Source: an uncultured Thalassolituus sp.
GTDB lineage: Bacteria > Pseudomonadota > Gammaproteobacteria > Pseudomonadales > Oceanobacteraceae
Direction of reading: 5' to 3'
NCBI GenBank assembly: GCA_913054055.1
Contig: CAJXIT010000013.1
Location: 1 to 22,036 of the forward strand
DNA: 22,036 bases
Of the stretch, positions 7,565 to 14,384 are shown piece after piece (position 1 is the first letter of the stretch; each line of letters begins with the position of its first letter). Below the pieces are notes generated by a model, which was given only the letters and a program-made list of their open reading frames with translations, did not search any database and was not told the DNA's origin. Both the position numbers and the translations under genes were made by a program.

Positions 7565-8914
7565 CTACTTTTTACGAGGCTTAAACGGCGCATTGCCATC
7601 GCTGATCACTTTAGGTGCTTCTGGTTTAGAGCGTTTTAAACCAGTTGAACCGCCTGCTTTTTTCGCAGCTGGTTTTTTGCTTGCTGGTTTTTTCGCTGCT
7701 TTTTTAGCGTCTTTTTTCTTATGAACTTTTTTGCCCGCAGACTTACCGTTAGATTTCACTTTTTTCGGACCTTTGTAGTGACCCTCTAACGATTTTATTT
7801 TTCTAAGTTCCATTTCAACTTGTAAGTAGCGTTCAATGGATGCGGTTAAATTCCATTCGGTGGTGTCCACCATGGATATGGCCAATCCATCAGATTCGGC
7901 ACGGCCGGTACGGCCTATTCTGTGAACATAATCATCACCACTGCGCGGAATATCAAAGTTCACTACAAGGTCAATTTTCTTAACGTCCAAGCCTCGTGCA
8001 GCCACATCGGTGGCCACTAATACATCTACGGTACCTTGCTGCATACGCTGCATCACAAAGTTACGTTCGTCTTGGGTCATGTCTCCATGAAGGACAGCGG
8101 CATTAATCGAATGGTATTCTAGGAAATGAAAAAGACTTTCTGCTTTCACTTTTGTATTGGTGAAAATGATGGCTTGTCTAAATGTTTCTTTTGATAAAAC
8201 CCAAGTTAATAAACGCTGCTTGTGCTTATCGTTATCGGCCAGAATTTTTTGTTGGGTGATGTTGCTGTGCTCACCACGAAAGCTGTCTACCACTATGTTT
8301 TCAGCATCCGTTAAAACAGAATCCATCACATGTTTGATGCCTTGCTTTTTTAGGGTGGCAGAAAACAGCATGGTTTGATGGTCAGGGTTGCATTGCTCGG
8401 CAATGCTAATCACTTCATCAGCAAAACCCATGTCTAACATGCGGTCTGCTTCATCTAACACCAGCATTTCCACATCAGACATTAAATCCGCTGATTTTTG
8501 CAAATGCTCAATCAAACGACCTGGGGTAGCAATGATGATTTCGGGGTTTTTACGAAATACCGCTGTTTGGTATTTGTATTCAGCGCCACCAGTAATGGCA
8601 CCAGCTTGAATGCGGGTGAATTTAGCCAGCGCTTCACACTGTTTCAGTAATTGACGGGCCAGTTCGCGGGTCGGCACTAAAATTAAGGCGCGGGTTTTAG
8701 AGTTGGGTGCAGGCTGAGTTAAAATGCGCTGTAAAATCGGTAATAGAAAGGCGGCACTTTTACCACTGCCTGTTTGTGCACACACCATTAGGTCTTTACC
8801 TGATAACGCCACAGGCAGGGCTTTTTCTTGTACAGGGGTCGCCTTAGTGAACGAAAGGGCGTCTATGGCTTTTAAAAGCGGCGATTTTAGATCGAACTGT
8901 GTAAACAAGATCAT
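7565..8914 (-). CDS. DEAD-box RNA helicase (SrmB/RhlE-like) with basic tail
   Basis: An ATP-dependent RNA helicase of 449 residues for ribosome assembly or RNA turnover in the cytoplasm. Motifs in order: Q motif around ATPVQEKALP (25-34), motif I AQTGSGKS (46-53), Ia PTRELA, GG, TPGRL, DEAD (154-157), SAT (185-187), then helicase C with VATDVAARGLD and HRIGRTGRA. After about residue 373 comes a low-complexity lysine/alanine-rich tail with KKPASKKPAAKKAGG-like repeats, similar in style to histone-H1-like tails and probably RNA binding. SrmB and RhlE are the nearest types I recognise; I cannot separate them without alignment, so no symbol is given. A small lipoprotein gene lies upstream on the same strand. 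The ribosome site is weak (AGG close to ATG). Confidence 0.93.
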   Translation of the reverse strand: MILFTQFDLKSPLLKAIDALSFTKATPVQEKALPVALSGKDLMVCAQTGSGKSAAFLLPILQRILTQPAPNSKTRALILVPTRELARQLLKQCEALAKFTRIQAGAITGGAEYKYQTAVFRKNPEIIIATPGRLIEHLQKSADLMSDVEMLVLDEADRMLDMGFADEVISIAEQCNPDHQTMLFSATLKKQGIKHVMDSVLTDAENIVVDSFRGEHSNITQQKILADNDKHKQRLLTWVLSKETFRQAIIFTNTKVKAESLFHFLEYHSINAAVLHGDMTQDERNFVMQRMQQGTVDVLVATDVAARGLDVKKIDLVVNFDIPRSGDDYVHRIGRTGRAESDGLAISMVDTTEWNLTASIERYLQVEMELRKIKSLEGHYKGPKKVKSNGKSAGKKVHKKKDAKKAAKKPASKKPAAKKAGGSTGLKRSKPEAPKVISDGNAPFKPRKK

Positions 8915-8969
8915 TACCTAGAAGAAATTTTCGCGAATTTTACCAGAAATAGCGCCCTTGTGAGACGCT

Positions 8970-9122
8970 TTATTTCATATCTTTTTCTAAATCACGATAT
9001 GCGGCTTCTGCTTTTTGTTTGGCTTGCTCAGCGGCGGCACGGCCATCGTCTTTTACCGCTTCAGGCATGCTTTGACAGCCGAATAGAGCAGAAACCGTCA
9101 GTAATATTGCTAGGAATTTCAT
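8970..9122 (-). CDS. Small entericidin-like-sized lipoprotein, 50 residues
   Basis: A short gene of 50 codons. The protein starts MKFLAILLTVSALFGCQS: a lysine-containing n-region, a hydrophobic core and a lipobox LFGC with the lipidated Cys at residue 16. The mature part (about 35 residues) is polar and alanine/lysine/glutamate rich, predicted helical (AAAEQAKQKAEAAYRDLEKDM). AAGGA lies seven bases before ATG, supporting translation. Probably an envelope lipoprotein, inner or outer membrane; function unknown. It lies 55 bp upstream of the helicase gene on the same strand. Confidence 0.8.
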   Translation of the reverse strand: MKFLAILLTVSALFGCQSMPEAVKDDGRAAAEQAKQKAEAAYRDLEKDMK

Positions 9123-9356
9123 AGCGAGTCCTTTTATTTTTAGGGATAGTCATTGAGTTTAGGTTACAGCCGTTATTGATTAGACTAGTGCTTTATAGGA
9201 ATAAAGTAAATTGGGCAAAAAGCGTGATCCATAATGGCAATTATTATGGAAATAGGTGGTTTATGCAGACTCTTAAAGAGGGGTGTGGTAAAACCAAGTA
9301 ATACTCGCAAATACAAAGCCTAAATAAACAGAATAACAGGGCTGCATACGGAACAA

Positions 9357-10223
9357 ATGATGAACGAAACGAAATTGGTACTGACTTTAAGTTGCTGTGA
9401 TCGTCATGGCATTGTTGCTGATGTGACGACACTACTTGCGGCTCATAATTACAATATCAGTGAGTCTTCTCAGTTTGAAGATGCTTCTCAGAAACGTTTC
9501 TTTATGCGCACTGAGATTTCTGCGGTGAATGAACAAGCAACCCCGCTTTCTGAGTTAAAAGCAGCCTTCGACAGTATTGCAAGCAAAGACGCCATGGAAT
9601 GGGACATTAAAGACCTTGCTCAAAAACCTAAGGTGGTTTTAGCCGTGTCTCAATGGGGTCATTGTTTGAATACACTATTGCACAAATGGAAAGAAGGCAC
9701 GTTACCCATTGATATCGTGGCGGTGGTTTCAAACCACCAAGATATGAAAGGCTTAGTTGAGTGGTATAACGTGCCTTATCACTACTTGCCTGTAACAAAA
9801 GCCACAAAAGCCCATCAAGAAGCTCAAATCATGTCGGTGATTGAAAACACCCAAGCGGATTTATTGGTATTAGCACGCTATATGCAAATACTCTCAAACG
9901 ATTTATGTGAAAAACTCAGCGGTCGCGCCATTAATATACATCACTCGTTTTTACCTGGGTTTAAAGGGGCCAAACCGTATCATCAAGCCTTTGCGCGCGG
10001 TGTGAAATTAATTGGGGCAACGGCGCACTTTGTGACGGCGGATCTGGATGAAGGTCCCATCATTGAACAAGAAGTAGAACGGGTATCACACACAAATTCA
10101 CCGGAAGAAATGGTTGAAATAGGTCATGATATTGAAAGTGTTGTGTTGTACCGAGCAGTTCGCTGGTATGCCGAGCGTCGCATATTATTAAATGGCAACA
10201 AGACCGTGGTGTTTAGGCGCTGA
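9357..10223 (+). CDS. purU: Formyltetrahydrofolate deformylase
   Basis: PurU hydrolyses 10-formyl-THF to formate and THF, balancing one-carbon pools and, in E. coli, supplying formate for PurT. At 288 residues the length is typical. An N-terminal ACT domain (about 6-85, LVLTLSCCDRHGIVADVT) is followed by the formyl-transferase-like catalytic domain (about 92-288). Active-site residues are visible: N193 and H195 in INIHHSFLPGF, and D231 in ADLDEGP. The segment AVSQWGHCLNTLL replaces the E. coli-like SKxDHCL but is within family variation. The start has two tandem ATGs and only a weak GGAA upstream, so the first base could be 9360. No known riboswitch was recognised in the 234 bp upstream. Confidence 0.94.
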   Translation: MMNETKLVLTLSCCDRHGIVADVTTLLAAHNYNISESSQFEDASQKRFFMRTEISAVNEQATPLSELKAAFDSIASKDAMEWDIKDLAQKPKVVLAVSQWGHCLNTLLHKWKEGTLPIDIVAVVSNHQDMKGLVEWYNVPYHYLPVTKATKAHQEAQIMSVIENTQADLLVLARYMQILSNDLCEKLSGRAINIHHSFLPGFKGAKPYHQAFARGVKLIGATAHFVTADLDEGPIIEQEVERVSHTNSPEEMVEIGHDIESVVLYRAVRWYAERRILLNGNKTVVFRR

Positions 10224-10375
10224 TTTTAAAGGGGGCCGCTTTGGCATCGCCGTAATTACGACGCACACTGGGTTTGATCAAGGCTAAATTTTCCAAATAC
10301 AACAAATTCAATTCCCCGGGTTAGCCCATGTTAAAAGGCGCAGTAAGAACCGCTTTGTAAATCTATGAGGTATTT

Positions 10376-10404
10376 TTGATATTATTTTGTCCTAACTTTA
10401 TAAG
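10376..10404 (+). promoter_or_regulatory. Sigma-70-like promoter for the TSP3 lipoprotein gene
   Basis: TTGATA (10376-10381), a 17-base spacer and TATAAG (10399-10404) sit about 120 bp before the lipoprotein start, in the 304-bp gap after purU. Nothing else in that gap looks genic; no intrinsic terminator was seen after purU. Confidence 0.5.
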
Positions 10405-10527
10405 TTATTGATTTATATGAAATTAATTTCGAATCTCTAGCTTTGCTATACGGACTCTCTGCTTGCTATTTGCCTAATCTGGACAATACTTTAACTACTA
10501 TTGCCTGATATTTAGGATGTGGCCAAA

Positions 10528-12000
10528 ATGGAACGATTTAGACTTCTATCGCTATGGATTTGCAGCATCATATTTCTAACTGGCTGTGACCTATTGCCAG
10601 AAGATCCTATCTTAACGTCCTCCCAAGGCTTGGTGAACAAAGGCATCATGTCTAACGCCGAAGTAAACGCCTATCGAGCTGATAATTTAGAATTTGTTAA
10701 ACGATCCTATACCCAGTCTGATGGTACGTTTTCTTTTGAAGATGTTGAGTACGAAGGGGCTTTGTATGTTGAGGTAACGACGACTTCTCAAACACTTGCA
10801 ACGTGTGACTCGGCTGCAGGTTGTGGCACATTTCAAAATGGATTGAAGTTACCGGGTGAATTTGACGCTAACCTAGATGGCAATGTGGACTTTGGTGATA
10901 TCCATTATTACAACAATGTAGACTTTCTATTAACTGCATTTGTGAAGCCCAGAATACGCCACCAAGAAGATGATGGAACCGTCGTCGATTTTGGTGAGTT
11001 TGCCGTGACGCCTTTAACTCATATAGCTGCGCAAAAAGTTAAGAAAAAACGAGACGAACAAGGCAGCATTTCAGAAGATGATGTGGACCTTGCTAATGCC
11101 CAAGTGGCCGAATTATTTGGATTAGATGGTTTAGATATTACCCGAACCATACCGCCCGATGTGACGGATGCGGATAAAATGGGGTCGGTTACCGATAAAG
11201 AAAAAATGTATTCTACATTAAACGCGGCTGTGGCCACTGCCTCGGAGCTTACGACTAAAAGCCTGATAGAAGTGATTGATGATCTAACCAATTCATTTGT
11301 GGATGATGGTGGGATCGTCGGCAGTGCAGCCGATGATAACGTGGATACATCATTGGCCTATTTGTTTTGGTTGGCGGACGGTATTGCCACAAAAGTTGAA
11401 ACAGATCTTTCAGTGAATATGAACGCGGTACAACAACAGTTAGTAGAAGAGGCTGCGGCAAATGATGCGTTGCCTGATGGTGAACTGGTTACGCCTTCTG
11501 AAAATGCAGGGATATTAGTTGATCGGGATGGTGATGGACTAGGTGACGAAGACGAAATCCAATATGGTACGGATCCCGATAATCCCGATTCAGATGGCGA
11601 TATGCTGCCTGATGGCTGGGAAGTAAAATACAGTATGCAATCGTTGCCAGCGGGTTGGGACTTCTCTTACAAATTTGATCCATTACTTAATGATGATTCA
11701 CAGAATTATGATGGAGACGGCGATGGTTTAACGGCTCATCAAGAGTTTAAATTAACAACCGATCCTACTAATCCAGATACAAATGGTGATGGTGAGTTGA
11801 ATGACGGCGCGGAAGACTTTGATAACGATATGTTATCCAATAGCGAAGAATTTAACGGCGTTGAGGCTGAAATACCGTTCCATGGTGGGACTAATCCCTA
11901 TAACCCTGATACAGATGGTGATGGGGTTTCAGACGGGTATGAAGTTTATTATGATGCAACGGATCCTTTAGACCCTGATGATTTTTATGGGATGCAATAA
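10528..12000 (+). CDS. Surface lipoprotein with thrombospondin type-3-like calcium repeats
   Basis: A secreted lipoprotein, 490 residues from the start preferred here. The ATG at 10528 has AGGA ten bases upstream; the in-frame GTG at 10519 is only one base from the same AGGA and is unlikely. The signal peptide ends in lipobox LTGC with the lipidated Cys at residue 20. Next comes a domain of the carboxypeptidase-regulatory/beta-sandwich kind (NKGIMSNAEVNAY...DGTFSFEDVEYEGALYVEV), then an NLDGNVDFGDI dockerin-like turn and VTPLTHIAAQKV, a segment common in such surface proteins. The last third has aspartate-rich repeats of the TSP3/EF-hand type: DRDGDGLGDEDE, NPDSDGDMLPDGWE, NYDGDGDGLT, NPDTNGDGELNDG, FDNDMLSN, NPDTDGDGVSDGYE. 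These bind calcium in known proteins. The role is unknown; adhesion or surface exposure is inferred. A clear terminator follows. Confidence 0.82.
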   Translation: MERFRLLSLWICSIIFLTGCDLLPEDPILTSSQGLVNKGIMSNAEVNAYRADNLEFVKRSYTQSDGTFSFEDVEYEGALYVEVTTTSQTLATCDSAAGCGTFQNGLKLPGEFDANLDGNVDFGDIHYYNNVDFLLTAFVKPRIRHQEDDGTVVDFGEFAVTPLTHIAAQKVKKKRDEQGSISEDDVDLANAQVAELFGLDGLDITRTIPPDVTDADKMGSVTDKEKMYSTLNAAVATASELTTKSLIEVIDDLTNSFVDDGGIVGSAADDNVDTSLAYLFWLADGIATKVETDLSVNMNAVQQQLVEEAAANDALPDGELVTPSENAGILVDRDGDGLGDEDEIQYGTDPDNPDSDGDMLPDGWEVKYSMQSLPAGWDFSYKFDPLLNDDSQNYDGDGDGLTAHQEFKLTTDPTNPDTNGDGELNDGAEDFDNDMLSNSEEFNGVEAEIPFHGGTNPYNPDTDGDGVSDGYEVYYDATDPLDPDDFYGMQ

Positions 12001-12023
12001 ATACTGAATTTGAATGACTTTTT

Positions 12024-12052
12024 AAACCGCCTTTTTAACAAGGCGGTTTTTT
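12024..12052 (+). terminator. Intrinsic terminator after the TSP3 lipoprotein gene
   Basis: A perfect 10-bp stem AAACCGCCTT / AAGGCGGTTT (12024-12033, 12040-12049) with a 6-base loop, followed by a T run to 12052; it begins 24 bp after the stop codon. Confidence 0.92.
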
Positions 12053-12206
12053 ATATCTGCATTTTATTGAAAGTATTGGCAGGTCTTCGGTAAATGCCCG
12101 TATTATCTGCCAGAAGGTAGCCAAAAAATTTCTGAGAAAATGGAGCATGACACAAGCCTGTGTACGAATTTGTGTGTGAATTAGGCTTTTGCTAAAGGGA
12201 AAGAAC

Positions 12207-12289
12207 GGTGCTTGCTCGCGACCATAATCCAGGGTAGCTAAATTTACCGCACGATAATAATTGGGTCGCCTGCGAGCAGCCTCCTACAG
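12207..12289. repeat. GTAG-type REP-like pair A (degenerate)
   Basis: Inverted arms around GGTGCTTGCTCGCGACC (12207-12223) and the complement of 12263-12287, the latter ending CTCCTAC, i.e. GTAGGAG on the other strand. This is the first of three head-to-head pairs in the 700-bp gap between the TSP3 lipoprotein and FecR genes. The gap holds no credible gene; the one frame crossing pairs B and C is repeat sequence. Confidence 0.7.
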
Positions 12290-12381
12290 TAGAAAAATTT
12301 CAGATTATATTGAGAAAGGTTGCTTATGGATTAGCTTAGATTAAGCGAATTTTATAGACGCCATACTGAACAGGAAAGTCT

Positions 12382-12452
12382 ATAGGAGGGTGCTTGCACA
12401 CGACAATCGTTTAATGCTGCTAAATTGTATCGCGCGCAAGCGCCCTCCCACA
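12382..12452. repeat. GTAG-type REP-like pair B
   Basis: Arms at 12382-12406 (ATAGGAGGGTGCTTGCACAC start) and 12424-12452 (ending GCGCAAGCGCCCTCCCACA) are imperfect inverted copies separated by 17 bases. Same family as pairs A and C. Confidence 0.7.
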
Positions 12453-12470
12453 GGTGATGTGCCCAAATAG

Positions 12471-12596
12471 TGTAGGAGCTTGCTCGCAAGCGAATCAGAG
12501 ATTTCAGGTGAGAAGGTGTGGGTATTAAAGGATGGTTTTACGGCGATATAAATAAAAGGCCTGCGGCCTTTATCGCTTGCGAGCAAGCTCGTACAG
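12471..12596. repeat. GTAG-type REP-like pair C, best preserved
   Basis: The left arm begins TGTAGGAGCTTGCTCGCAAG at 12471 and runs to 12495; the right arm (12571-12596) is its near-perfect reverse complement. Each arm is itself a hairpin (GCTTGC-TC-GCAAGC) with GTAG at its foot, as in REP elements of Pseudomonas and relatives. A separate hairpin AAAGGCC-TGC-GGCCTTT (12555-12571) abuts the right arm. Confidence 0.8.
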
Positions 12597-12639
12597 GTAG
12601 AATGAAAGATGTGGCATGAGAGACGGGCGATGTAAGCTG

Positions 12640-12737
12640 TCTAACATCTAACATCTAACATCTAGCATCTAGCATCTAACATCTAACATCTAACATCTAA
12701 CATCTAACATCTAACATCTAACATCTAACAACTAACA
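12640..12737. repeat. Heptanucleotide tandem repeat (TCTAACA), 13 units plus one degenerate
   Basis: Thirteen contiguous 7-base units from 12640 to 12730: eleven are TCTAACA and two (units 4 and 5) are TCTAGCA. A fourteenth unit (ACTAACA) is one base off. It starts 14 bp after the FecR-domain stop codon on the minus strand, so it would be transcribed as 3' untranslated RNA. The unit is not a multiple of three and overlaps no gene. Confidence 0.95.
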
Positions 12738-12750
12738 ATTAATATTCAGC

Positions 12751-14373
12751 TTAAGGACTTTCTTTAATAGAAAACAAGCCATTGGCACTGCTTGAACTGG
12801 TGGAATCTAAATTAAATCCCCCAACAAAATGATCGCCAGGTCGTGCAAAAATACCTTGAATATCGCCACTTACGCATTCTGTGCAACCATTGCTGCCTGT
12901 AATGCTGCTGCCCGTAATTCCCATGGTGGCGTTTACACCGGTCACTGAGCCATTAAAATCCACGTTCCATGCTTCGCTGGCGTTATCAAAATTTAAGTTG
13001 CCATTTTCGATGGCACCATTAGCAAAATTCACTTCAAAGTTGGCAGATAGATTATCAATGTCGGTGCCGTTAATATCGCCAATGCCTTCGCTGCCGGCGT
13101 ATTTTACTTCGCCCCGTAACGATGAAAGATTAGCGGCTTCGGCGCTTAGCCAGTAAAAGTTTTTATCAGGGGTGGTGGTGCCCCCCAGTTTATCGGTCAG
13201 GCTAATGGTACCGTTCCATTTTCCCCAACTCACATATTCAGAGCCATTTACATTGGTCTGCACTTGAGAATTATTGGCGTGATTCATATCCAGTGGAAAT
13301 GAATCCAAATTATTAGCACCGGATTGAGAACCTGGTAGGTTAACTTTTAGCGCGTTAGGGTTGCTATCATCTTGCACAATAAGCACATTATCTATGGTGG
13401 GGCCGTCTGTGTTTACCAGTAAACCTGCTCTTGGTCGTTGTAATAAATAGCTGTATTCAATGTCTTCGAATCGTACATCAGGAGATTGTACTTGCTCAAT
13501 TTCAGGGAAGGGTTCTTCTGTTTTACTGGTCGCGGTTTCTTCGGCTTTAGCCACTTCTTCTTCTAATTCGGATTCTTGCGCGCTGCCTTCTGAAGCGGCG
13601 GCGGCATCGGGTGTTTCACCGGTTTCATCATTTTCTGCGGTGGCATTGGCAAGATCGTCAGGTTCTTCGTCTTCTTTAGCTTCGGCGTTTTCTTCGCTGC
13701 CTTCTTCGGTACTGGAATCATCACCTTGAGACTTTTCTTCATCTTCTTGCTGAGTGTCTGAAGTAGTGGGAGTGGTATCGGTTAATGCATCAGGTTGTTC
13801 GTCAAGCCCCTCTGGTTCTTCATCTGGTTTTACGCGTACAAAATTAAAATCAGAGTTACTACCCACATTAATAGAACCTTGATCGTTGCTCACCGTAATA
13901 CCGCCATCCCAAACGGCAATAACAAACTCGCCACTGGGTTCCTGAGCAATTTCATAATTGGTGCCACGTATACCAATACTGGCTGCGGGTGTGTTAACCG
14001 TATAGGCGCTTTTTTCCCCTTTACCAATCGAGCCTGTGATGGTGCGAAATCCGCCGGTGATTAAATTCATGAGCACTTCTTCACTTTCATTGTCAGCTTT
14101 GGCCAATTGATAGGCGCTGATGTCTAGCTTTGAATTGGCTTTAAGGGTAAGCAGGGCTTTATCAACGAAGCGAACTTGTAATTTTCCATCTGCAGCTGTG
14201 GTTAAGGTGTCACCTTCTAAAATTCGACTGCGACGCTTAAGAGAGCGTTGCTCACCTTTCATATTGGTTGCAAACGTACTGCCTTTAGACAGTAATACCA
14301 CGCCTGCAATTTCCGCGTAGGCATTGGGTAATATAAATAGGGTTGAGAAAAATAAAATGAGTAGGGTTTTCAT
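12751..14373 (-). CDS. FecR-domain protein with TbpB-like C-terminal barrel
   Basis: An exported protein of 540 residues. A type-I signal peptide (1-20, cut after NAYA; no lipobox Cys) is followed by a FecR domain (about 22-180) with GDTLTTAADGKLQVRFVD and TPAASIGIRGTNYE. Residues 183-290 are a very acidic Glu/Asp/Ser/Thr linker. The C-terminal 160 residues begin YVSWGKWNG and end QGIFARPGDHFVGGFNL...GLFSI, the pattern of transferrin-binding-protein-like small barrels (G-x-F-x-GP...GG-x-F in TbpB). A CTEC pair (C497, C500) lies in this domain. No sigma factor or TonB receptor is nearby, so it is not a classical iron-signalling FecR. The gene follows the Slam-like gene by 11 bp; its AAGGAG overlaps that gene's stop, implying coupled translation. 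My reading is an exported client of the neighbouring barrel protein; this is inference. Confidence 0.82.
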   Translation of the reverse strand: MKTLLILFFSTLFILPNAYAEIAGVVLLSKGSTFATNMKGEQRSLKRRSRILEGDTLTTAADGKLQVRFVDKALLTLKANSKLDISAYQLAKADNESEEVLMNLITGGFRTITGSIGKGEKSAYTVNTPAASIGIRGTNYEIAQEPSGEFVIAVWDGGITVSNDQGSINVGSNSDFNFVRVKPDEEPEGLDEQPDALTDTTPTTSDTQQEDEEKSQGDDSSTEEGSEENAEAKEDEEPDDLANATAENDETGETPDAAAASEGSAQESELEEEVAKAEETATSKTEEPFPEIEQVQSPDVRFEDIEYSYLLQRPRAGLLVNTDGPTIDNVLIVQDDSNPNALKVNLPGSQSGANNLDSFPLDMNHANNSQVQTNVNGSEYVSWGKWNGTISLTDKLGGTTTPDKNFYWLSAEAANLSSLRGEVKYAGSEGIGDINGTDIDNLSANFEVNFANGAIENGNLNFDNASEAWNVDFNGSVTGVNATMGITGSSITGSNGCTECVSGDIQGIFARPGDHFVGGFNLDSTSSSSANGLFSIKESP

Positions 14374-14384
14374 GATCTCACTCC

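Noticed and set aside
9123..9356. Glycine or folate riboswitch upstream of purU
   Set aside because: I looked for the conserved core motifs and did not recognise them; only a short weak hairpin (9228-9250) is present.
12380..12586. 68-codon minus-strand frame between the TSP3 lipoprotein and FecR genes
   Set aside because: It runs across REP-like pairs B and C; its sequence is explained by the repeats.
13460..14320. Plus-strand open frames of 66-91 codons within the FecR-domain gene, and similar frames opposite the helicase, kinase and Slam-like genes
   Set aside because: Antisense shadows of strongly supported coding sequence, low-complexity and without ribosome sites.
12751..14373. Classical FecR anti-sigma/iron signalling system
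   Set aside because: No ECF sigma factor or TonB-dependent receptor is adjacent, the protein has a cleavable signal peptide and no inner-membrane segment, and it carries an unrelated C-terminal barrel.
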